The notes under the pieces are model-generated. The model saw only the letters and a list, made by a program, of their open reading frames with translations, had not been told where the DNA came from and did no database searches. Position numbers and translations under genes: made by a program. From the NCBI GenBank assembly GCA_938005745.1, contig CALLMM010000028.1, forward strand, positions 1 through 42,038: a stretch of DNA of 42,038 nucleotides, given 5' to 3'. The stretch's first letter is position 1; each line of letters begins with the position of its first letter. This document shows positions 33,290 to 39,187 of this stretch, piece by piece. Source of the DNA: an uncultured Chthonomonadales bacterium. GTDB lineage: Bacteria; Armatimonadota; Chthonomonadetes; Chthonomonadales; CAJBBX01.

Positions 33290-34891
33290 TCAGTAGGGTA
33301 CGCCGTAGGAGTTGACGTAGCGGTACGGGTTGCCGAAGCCGGTGTTGATCATATTCATGGTCGAATAGTGCTGCTGCATGGTCATGTTCATCATGTTCAT
33401 GAAATGCTGATGACTCTGTTGTGAGATCCACATAACTTCTGAGAGAGACATTTTTTTGCTTGAGACCTGAGATGATCGCGAGGAAGAGCCGGAGGACGCT
33501 ACCGATGGAGGCTGACGAAGAGCGTTGACGATCTGAGAGAGTTGGTTGGCTGTCTGCAGGTTTTGCTCGCCTCCGTCCTTTTTCAGCGCAACGATCGCCT
33601 CCTCGAGCAGCGCGGCGGCGCGTTTTCGCTGTGCCGGGTTCAACGACTCGATGGTTTTTCCCGGCGGCAGCATCTTCTGAATCTCCTTCAGCGCACGCTC
33701 AGCGGTCTTGAAACCGTTCGCGGGCGGTAGTTGCGCCGCAAGCGCCTTCTTCCACGCCTCGCGCACCTCCGCTCTCTCCTGCGGGGTCGCCCGCGACCAG
33801 GCGAACTGCAGCTGCGCCCACTGCATCGGAAGCCCTGCCATCTCTTTCTGCTGCGCTGGGGTCAGTTTTGCATACTGCGCGGCAGCCTGTTTCGCCCAAT
33901 CGTCCTTCATGGTCGAGTCGGGCGTAACCGGCTGCTCCAGCGCCTCGCTCAGAATGAAGGCGAACATCTCCACCTGAGCATCGGTCATCTGGCGGGTCAG
34001 TGGGGGATTGCCGGGTGCCAGCGGCTTGTGCGCCTTCTCATAGATGCTCAGCAGCCACTGCGCGTCCGGATCGTTTTTCTGCGCCCGCAGCCCTTTGACC
34101 AGCTCTTCCTGCACCTTCATCCGGATGACGGCGCGCTCCTCCGGCTTCAGTTGGGCGATCTGATCCGCCAGCTGCACAATCTCCAGCGTCCCCTCTATTG
34201 CCTCTTTATCGCCCTTCTTCCAGTCTGCCACCATCAGGCTCTGGATACGGGCGCGCTGCTCACGGGTCAGCGGCGCCTGAAAGCTCCACTCCAGAAACTC
34301 CCGTACCTGGTTGACCATCTGGCGGGTCAGGTTCGGGCTGCCCTTTGCCAGTACCTCCTGCGGATCGCCTCCGAACAGCTCTGACAGATCACTCTTCTCC
34401 GGCTCCACGCGCTCTGTATCGGTCTTTCCGGCAGGCGCGGCTGCGGCGGCTGTCCAGGCAAGCATCAGCAGGCTGTCCTGCACCGACCAGAGTCCGATCA
34501 GAAGCTGCTCTCCTTTGACGGCGGTAATCAGATAGGTCTCCGCGCTCTTATCGGAGTCGTCCCGCTGCTCCTCACAGGCGTAGCCCGCCTGCCGGAGCGC
34601 ATCGTTGATCTGTTTGCGAATAGCGGCGGCATTGCCGCGCTTATAGGTGTCGCCCGCCCAGATCAGCACCTCCGGTCTGCCGGAGGAGGTTTTCAGCTTC
34701 GCCGCCTCCACGACCTGATTCAACAGCGTCTCCAGCTGCTTGATCGTGTCGGCATCGGTCAGCAGCAGCGTATTCGCCGGCAGCGAGATCCCGGCGAGGC
34801 GGGACCGCTCCGCCTTCTCTGCCTGCCCCTGCGCGATCAGAGGCAGCGCCAGCGCAAGAAGGGCAATAGATGTGTATCGAATGGTCTTCAT
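33290..34891 (-). CDS. exported protein with internal repeat and Met-rich C-terminus, unknown function
   Basis: A 533-aa protein with a signal peptide (MKTIRYTSIALLALALPLIAQG). Two related helical blocks lie at about 184-270 and 293-390. Each starts PxLTRQM, continues with a helix, and contains LTxxQ...KPEERAVIR or ATPQERAEVREAW. A Ser-rich linker (about 460-485) precedes a Met/Asn/His-rich tail FMNMMNMTMQQHYSTMNMIN. I do not recognise the family. The Met/His tail could bind a metal such as copper (speculation). GGGAGG precedes ATG 34891. The upstream region has a perfect 14-bp palindrome. Confidence 0.75.
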   Translation of the reverse strand: MKTIRYTSIALLALALPLIAQGQAEKAERSRLAGISLPANTLLLTDADTIKQLETLLNQVVEAAKLKTSSGRPEVLIWAGDTYKRGNAAAIRKQINDALRQAGYACEEQRDDSDKSAETYLITAVKGEQLLIGLWSVQDSLLMLAWTAAAAAPAGKTDTERVEPEKSDLSELFGGDPQEVLAKGSPNLTRQMVNQVREFLEWSFQAPLTREQRARIQSLMVADWKKGDKEAIEGTLEIVQLADQIAQLKPEERAVIRMKVQEELVKGLRAQKNDPDAQWLLSIYEKAHKPLAPGNPPLTRQMTDAQVEMFAFILSEALEQPVTPDSTMKDDWAKQAAAQYAKLTPAQQKEMAGLPMQWAQLQFAWSRATPQERAEVREAWKKALAAQLPPANGFKTAERALKEIQKMLPPGKTIESLNPAQRKRAAALLEEAIVALKKDGGEQNLQTANQLSQIVNALRQPPSVASSGSSSRSSQVSSKKMSLSEVMWISQQSHQHFMNMMNMTMQQHYSTMNMINTGFGNPYRYVNSYGVPY

Positions 34892-34908
34892 GAAACCTCC
34901 CTGCCGCG

Positions 34909-34922
34909 ATCAGACGTCTGAT
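34909..34922. promoter_or_regulatory. 14-bp palindrome upstream of the repeat-protein gene
   Basis: ATCAGACGTCTGAT is a perfect palindrome 18 bp upstream of the start codon of the minus-strand gene. A near-palindrome GTGATAT-N5-ATATTAC lies at 34938-34956. Either could be an operator; no regulator is implicated. Confidence 0.5.
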
Positions 34923-35043
34923 AGATCAGCAATCTGTGTGATATAGATGATATTACGGATTCGTACTGCGCGGGTTCCGTCAGCGGCGAAAAACCGTCCT
35001 GAAAAGGGAGTTGTCTACACGGATACGGCGCACCCCCAGTCCG

Positions 35044-35070
35044 GCATTGCGAGCGCAATGAAGCAGTCTT
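35044..35070. repeat. dispersed repeat copy
   Basis: GCATTGCGAGCGCAATGAAG followed by CAGTCTT, between the repeat-protein gene and the ars promoter. It shares the CATTGCGAGCG core with 153-180 and is partly palindromic (CATTGCGAGCGCAATG). Confidence 0.65.
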
Positions 35071-35097
35071 CTGCCTTCCGGGAAAAATAGGATACCC

Positions 35098-35127
35098 TTG
35101 ACAGCATGGCAGGGAGTAGGGTAGTAT
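35098..35127 (+). promoter_or_regulatory. sigma70 promoter of the ars operon
   Basis: A perfect TTGACA (35098-35103), an 18-bp spacer and TAGTAT (35122-35127), about 37 bp upstream of arsR. Confidence 0.85.
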
Positions 35128-35136
35128 CATTTCGAT

Positions 35137-35148
35137 ATTTCTAGAAAT
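35137..35148. promoter_or_regulatory. ArsR operator candidate
   Basis: ATTTCTAGAAAT is a perfect 12-bp palindrome overlapping or just after the predicted transcription start and before arsR. Its position fits repression by ArsR released by arsenite. Confidence 0.65.
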
Positions 35149-35170
35149 GTAGTGAAAATAAGGATCGAAT

Positions 35171-35578
35171 ATGCAAAAATCCACCCGGTTGGCAACGATG
35201 TTCAAAGCGCTGGGCGACCCGACCCGGCTGCGTATCTTCACGTTCCTGCGCGCCTGCTGCTGTCCGGTCGCTATCGAGGAGACGGGGGATGTGCGTCCGG
35301 TGCTGGGTGCGTCCGTCGGGGAGGTCTGCTGTCAGGTAACCGGCAGTGACCGGATCACCTCGACGATCTCCTTTCATCTGAAAGCGCTGCGGCAGGCGGG
35401 CTTGATCCGCATGGAACGGCGCGGTAAGCAGATGATCTGTTCCATCTGCGGGGAGGGGGTCGCCGCGTTAATCGCCTATCTTCAGCAGCCGATCCCGCCG
35501 TCGGGGAGCGACTGCTGTGAAGTCAATACGCCTGCTCCTCGCGAAGAGGCGCAGATGCAGAAAGGTGCCTCAGAATGA
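35171..35578 (+). CDS. arsR: ArsR-family arsenic-responsive repressor
   Basis: A 135-aa winged-helix repressor. The N-terminal FKALGDPTRLRIFTFL and the recognition segment ITSTISFHLKALRQAGL are typical. Candidate As(III) ligands are three clusters: C29-C30-C31, C53-C54 (GEVCCQVTG) and the C-terminal DCCEV. The E. coli C-x-C-x2-C motif is absent; the extended loop between C31 and C53 suggests the alternative site found in other ArsR branches. It is first in the operon, and its ATG follows AAGGAT. Confidence 0.92.
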   Translation: MQKSTRLATMFKALGDPTRLRIFTFLRACCCPVAIEETGDVRPVLGASVGEVCCQVTGSDRITSTISFHLKALRQAGLIRMERRGKQMICSICGEGVAALIAYLQQPIPPSGSDCCEVNTPAPREEAQMQKGASE

Positions 35579-36486
35579 ACGGTCATATAGACGAACAGGG
35601 CGACGTGCGAGAGGTCGTCCGCGAGAAGTACGGAAAGGCGGCGCAGATTGTGCTGGAGGGGCGCGGGGAGGCGTGCTGCGGAACCGGCAACATCGGAACC
35701 GGAAAGCAGGCGTCCTTCTGCTGCGGCTCTGCGCAGAAGGACGCCATTACCGCTGACCTCTACAGTCAGATCGAGGCGGAGCAGGTTCCCGAGGCGGCGC
35801 TGCTGGCGTCGCTGGGCTGCGGCAACCCGACTGCGCTGGCGGAGCTGAAGGCGGGAGAGACGGTGCTCGACCTGGGCAGCGGCGGCGGGATAGATGTGCT
35901 GCTTTCGGCAAAGCGAGTCGGACCGACCGGCTTTGCCTACGGGCTGGATATGACCGACGAGATGCTGGCGCTGGCGGAGCGCAACCGCGTCGAAGCGGGC
36001 GCGGAGAATGTCCGATTCCTGAAGGGACATATCGAAAAGATCCCGCTGCCCGATAACAGCGTGGACGTGATCCTCTCCAACTGCGTCATCAACCTGTCCA
36101 CAGATAAGGACGCCGTGCTGCGGGAGGCGTTTCGCGTTCTGCGTCCGGGCGGTCGGTTCGCGGTGTCGGACATCGTGGTGGACGGCGAACTGCCGGAGGC
36201 GGTGCGCCGTGATATGATGGCATACGTGGGCTGTCTGGCGGGCGCGCTGGAGAAGACGGACTACGAGCGGAGGCTGACGGCGGCGGGATTCGTTGAGGTG
36301 GGCATTGAGCCGACGCGACGCTACACCTTTGCCGATCTGGAGGGAACCTTCTGTTTCTCGGAGAGCGTCGCTGCGCTCTCCGAGCAGGAGCGCGAGGCGG
36401 TAGACGGTCGGGTGATGAGCGCCTTCATCCGTGCGGTCAAGCCGCGTACAGGTACCCCGGAGAGGGAGACAGGGAGCAAACCATGA
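35575..36486 (+). CDS. arsM: arsenite S-adenosylmethionine methyltransferase
   Basis: A 303-aa enzyme that methylates As(III) to methylated arsenicals. The SAM motif is ETVLDLGSGGGIDVLLSA with FAYGLDMTDEM. The three conserved arsenite-binding cysteines of ArsM fall at C82 (ASLGCGNP), C170 (ILSNCVINL) and C220 (YVGCLAG). The N-terminus carries extra CC pairs (ACCG, FCCG), as in bacterial ArsM. It overlaps arsR by ATGA and arsC by ATGA, which indicates translational coupling. Confidence 0.95.
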   Translation: MNGHIDEQGDVREVVREKYGKAAQIVLEGRGEACCGTGNIGTGKQASFCCGSAQKDAITADLYSQIEAEQVPEAALLASLGCGNPTALAELKAGETVLDLGSGGGIDVLLSAKRVGPTGFAYGLDMTDEMLALAERNRVEAGAENVRFLKGHIEKIPLPDNSVDVILSNCVINLSTDKDAVLREAFRVLRPGGRFAVSDIVVDGELPEAVRRDMMAYVGCLAGALEKTDYERRLTAAGFVEVGIEPTRRYTFADLEGTFCFSESVAALSEQEREAVDGRVMSAFIRAVKPRTGTPERETGSKP

Positions 36487-36896
36487 AGACGATCCTCTAT
36501 GTGTGCGTGCATAACGCGGGACGCTCCCAGATGGCGGAGGCGTTCACCAACTATCTGGCGGCGCAGCGGGGCGTTGCGGTGCGGGGTGTGTCTGCAGGGA
36601 CAATGGCGGGAGAGCGGATCAACCCGACGGCGGCGGAGGCGATGCGCGAAATCGGCATTCCCATGGATGGGCAGAAGCCCAAGCCCCTGACTCGGGAGAT
36701 GGCGGACGCCGCCGATCGAACGATTACGATGGGCTGCGGGGTGGATGCCTCCGCCTGCCCGGCGCGCCTGATGATCACCGAAGACTGGGGACTGGACGAT
36801 CCCGCGGGACAGCCGATCGAGACGGTGAGACGTATCCGGGACGAGATCCGCCGGCGCGTGGAGACGCTGCTGGACGAGATCGCTAAGGAGGAGTAA
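36483..36896 (+). CDS. arsC: arsenate reductase, thioredoxin-coupled low-Mr phosphatase type
   Basis: A 137-aa enzyme that reduces As(V) to As(III) for methylation or export. The P-loop is CVHNAGRS (C8, R14), and the redox relay cysteines are C85 and C92 ([12 protein letters not shown]), matching the three-cysteine pI258-type enzyme. [10 protein letters not shown] supplies the general acid Asp. It overlaps arsM by 4 bp; acr3 begins 1 bp after its stop. Confidence 0.96.
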   Translation: MKTILYVCVHNAGRSQMAEAFTNYLAAQRGVAVRGVSAGTMAGERINPTAAEAMREIGIPMDGQKPKPLTREMADAADRTITMGCGVDASACPARLMITEDWGLDDPAGQPIETVRRIRDEIRRRVETLLDEIAKEE

Positions 36897-36897
36897 G

Positions 36898-37998
36898 ATG
36901 GCAACCGTTCAGGAGACGACCTGTCATCCGGCAGTAACCGGGCGACTCTCTTTTCTGGACCGATACCTGACGCTCTGGATTTTTCTGGCGATGGCGATCG
37001 GGGTGGGGCTCGGTCACTTTGCGCCGGGGGCATCCCGCAGCATCACCGCCCTGTCGGTCGGAACGACCTCGATTCCGATCGCCGTCGGGCTGATTCTGAT
37101 GATGTATCCGCCGCTGGCGAAGGTGCGATATGAGGAGCTTCCGCAGGTCTTTCGCAATACGCGAATCCTGGCGCTCTCCATGATCCAGAACTGGGTGATC
37201 GGTCCGCTGTTGATGTTCGGGTTGGCGGTAACGCTGCTGGCGGATAAGCCGGAGTACGCCATCGGCTTGATCATGATCGGTCTGGCGCGGTGCATCGCGA
37301 TGGTGATCGTCTGGAACGAACTGGCGAAGGGCGACACCGAGTACGCCGCCGGGCTGGTCGCCTTCAACTCGGTGTTTCAGGTGCTCTTCTACTCGGTCTA
37401 CGCCTGGCTCTTCATCAAGGTGCTGCCGCCGCTGATCGGCGTGGACTTCGGGGAGGTGGACCTTTCGAAGATCACCATCGGCTCTATCGCCGTGAGCGTG
37501 CTGATCTATCTGGGCATCCCGTTCTTCGCCGGCATGTTGACCCGCGCGATCTTACTGAGAGCAAAGGGGAGAGAGTGGTATGAGAAGCGGTTCATCCCGC
37601 GGATTAGCCCGCTGACGCTGATCGCGCTGCTCTTCACGATCGTGGTGATGTTCTCGCTGAAGGGCGAATATATCGTGCAGCTTCCGCTGGACGTGGTGCG
37701 GGTGGCGATCCCCCTGCTGATCTACTTTGTGGCGATGTTTCTCATCTCGTTCTGGATGGGGCGAAAGCTGGGCGCGGACTACTCCAAGTCCGTCACCCTC
37801 TCCTTCACGGCTGCCAGCAACAACTTTGAGCTGGCGATCGCGGTTGCCGTGGCGGTCTTCACCATTCATTCGGGGGCGGCGTTTGCGGCGGTGATCGGTC
37901 CGCTGGTAGAGGTTCCGGTGCTGATCGGTCTGGTGAATGTCGCCTTCTGGCTGCAGCGGCGCTGGTTCTCGTCGGAGGAGGCGGCGCAGCCGAGTTAG
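36898..37998 (+). CDS. acr3: ACR3-type arsenite efflux permease
   Basis: A 366-aa inner-membrane protein with about ten hydrophobic segments that exports As(III), using the proton motive force. The family signature [19 protein letters not shown] holds the essential Cys (C132), and [17 protein letters not shown] and [12 protein letters not shown] hold the conserved acidic residues. The Shine-Dalgarno AAGGAGG lies in the end of arsC. A strong terminator follows, so acr3 closes the operon. Confidence 0.96.
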   Translation: MATVQETTCHPAVTGRLSFLDRYLTLWIFLAMAIGVGLGHFAPGASRSITALSVGTTSIPIAVGLILMMYPPLAKVRYEELPQVFRNTRILALSMIQNWVIGPLLMFGLAVTLLADKPEYAIGLIMIGLARCIAMVIVWNELAKGDTEYAAGLVAFNSVFQVLFYSVYAWLFIKVLPPLIGVDFGEVDLSKITIGSIAVSVLIYLGIPFFAGMLTRAILLRAKGREWYEKRFIPRISPLTLIALLFTIVVMFSLKGEYIVQLPLDVVRVAIPLLIYFVAMFLISFWMGRKLGADYSKSVTLSFTAASNNFELAIAVAVAVFTIHSGAAFAAVIGPLVEVPVLIGLVNVAFWLQRRWFSSEEAAQPS

Positions 37999-38018
37999 CC
38001 GGGCGCAAGAGTCGCCGA

Positions 38019-38051
38019 AGCCGGAGCGTAGCGCACGCTCCGGCTTTTTTT
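38019..38051 (+). terminator. rho-independent terminator of the ars operon
   Basis: AGCCGGAGCGT (38019-38029) pairs perfectly with ACGCTCCGGCT (38035-38045), followed by a T-run to 38051. Confidence 0.93.
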
Positions 38052-38127
38052 GCGCGCGCGAGCGTTTCTTCTAGTCCCGTATCCATGCTGTCGGTATTCT
38101 CACCGGATTATATCTATTTAAGCTTAA

Positions 38128-38142
38128 TGGCACATTCTTTGC
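38128..38142 (+). promoter_or_regulatory. sigma54 (RpoN) promoter of the PEP-CTERM gene
   Basis: TGGCAC-N5-TTTGC gives GG (38129-38130) and GC (38141-38142) exactly 10 bp apart, the sigma54 -24/-12 architecture. It matches the consensus TGGCAC/TTGC almost fully. The predicted start is near 38154, about 53 bp before the GTG start. A perfect palindrome TTAAGCTTAA lies just upstream (38118-38127) and may be a regulator contact. No sigma70 promoter is obvious. Confidence 0.7.
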
Positions 38143-38206
38143 GTGGAACAAAAGGTAGATGTGCGCCTGTGCACAATCCAGAGGTATGGAAGTTGGAGGT
38201 ATATAC

Positions 38207-38887
38207 GTGCGATTGAAGACCGCCCTGATAGCCGCAATGAGCCTGATGACCCTGTCGTCCCTCTCCAGAGCCGTTACGCTCACCGCCAATCATCTGAGCA
38301 ATGGGCACGGCCGCACCGTGGGCATTCAGTATACCGGCGCGAACCCGTATCACGGCAACGTATTTGCTGGTCAGCTCAACATCACTCTAATCGGTTCGCT
38401 GCCGGTCGGGATGGCTGCCAGCTTCGCCGCCTACTGCGTCGACCTGGATCACACGCTTCAGAACTCGCAGACCGTGGAGCTTCTCTCGACCAATCTCCTC
38501 ACGCGGGGAAAGCGGATCGCCTGGCTCTATAACCAGATCGGTCCGTCGGTAGATCTGGGGGCGACGACATCGGTACGCAACGATCGAGGCGCGGCGCTGC
38601 AGCTGGCGATCTGGGATGTGTGGGCGGACGGCGGAGACGGCTTTAACACGGGCAATTTCCGCACCACCGCGAGCCTGAGCCTGCGCACTCTGGCGCAGAG
38701 CTATCTCACTGCCTCGCTGGGAATGAAGGACGAGGCGTCCTGGCTGCGCAATATCGCCCATCCCGGCAACCGCAACCAGAACCTGATCGGTCCGGCGGCG
38801 GCAGTGCCGGAGCCGGGCGCGATGGCGATGCTGATCGGCGCGGGCGTGACCGGCTGCCTCTTCGTTCTGCGCCGCCGACGCCGCTGA
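38207..38887 (+). CDS. PEP-CTERM surface protein
   Basis: A 226-aa exported protein. The N-terminal VRLKTALIAAMSLMTLSSLS is a signal peptide. The C-terminus is a complete PEP-CTERM sorting signal: VPEPG (from residue 200), a transmembrane stretch AMAMLIGAGVTGCLFVL, and RRRRR. Exosortase cleaves and sorts such proteins to the cell surface, often with exopolysaccharide; no exosortase gene is in this window. The passenger has AIWDVWADGGDGFNTGNFRT, a pattern common in PEP-CTERM proteins, but no known fold that I can name. The start is GTG 38207, preceded by TTGGAGGT at about 7 bp. Confidence 0.88.
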   Translation: MRLKTALIAAMSLMTLSSLSRAVTLTANHLSNGHGRTVGIQYTGANPYHGNVFAGQLNITLIGSLPVGMAASFAAYCVDLDHTLQNSQTVELLSTNLLTRGKRIAWLYNQIGPSVDLGATTSVRNDRGAALQLAIWDVWADGGDGFNTGNFRTTASLSLRTLAQSYLTASLGMKDEASWLRNIAHPGNRNQNLIGPAAAVPEPGAMAMLIGAGVTGCLFVLRRRRR

Positions 38888-38976
38888 TTCTCCGCCCCGG
38901 AAGCAGGTGTCAACTCGAACATCCTCTCTACTGCCGACGGCGGAGTGCGCTGCGCTCTCCGCCGTCTCTCTCAAAG

Positions 38977-39017
38977 CATAACCATCTCTTAACCTTCACT
39001 TAACCTGTCCTTAACAA
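38977..39017 (+). promoter_or_regulatory. Pho-box array (four 11-bp-phased repeats)
   Basis: CATAACCA (38977), CTTAACCT (38988), CTTAACCT (38999) and CTTAACAA (39010) are direct repeats, each followed by 3 bp, on an exact 11-bp period. The last three match the Pho box described for cyanobacteria (PyTTAAPyPyT/A spaced by 3 bp). A -10-like TAAAAT (39026-39031) follows the array by 8 bp, the usual geometry of a PhoB-activated promoter with no -35. The downstream gene is a phosphoesterase. Confidence 0.8.
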
Positions 39018-39025
39018 CGCTGCTC

Positions 39026-39031
39026 TAAAAT
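39026..39031 (+). promoter_or_regulatory. -10 element of the Pho-controlled promoter
   Basis: TAAAAT directly downstream of the Pho array. It also sits in a small inverted repeat GCTCT-AAAAT-AGAGC. There is no recognisable -35, as expected when PhoB recruits polymerase. Confidence 0.6.
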
Positions 39032-39187
39032 AGAGCGGTTTCGCCCCCTGCATCGCCTACCGAACCCTTGCAGGAACGGCTTCTTTTATGCAGAAAAGAG
39101 ACAGGAGGAGTCTGCCTCTTGCCGTTCTCCCCGAGCAGATCGAACCCTGCCGGCGTTTCGCTCTTCCCAGAGATACAGGAGTCTGTC

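Larger units (their letters stand above)
38888..39187. other. 300-bp intergenic region with Pho regulatory sites
   Basis: It holds the Pho-box array and promoter of the downstream gene, annotated separately, and a GC-rich inverted repeat after the PEP-CTERM gene (GACGGCGGAG 38936-38945 with CTCTCCGCCGTC 38956-38967), which may act as a terminator without a T-run. Confidence 0.6.
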
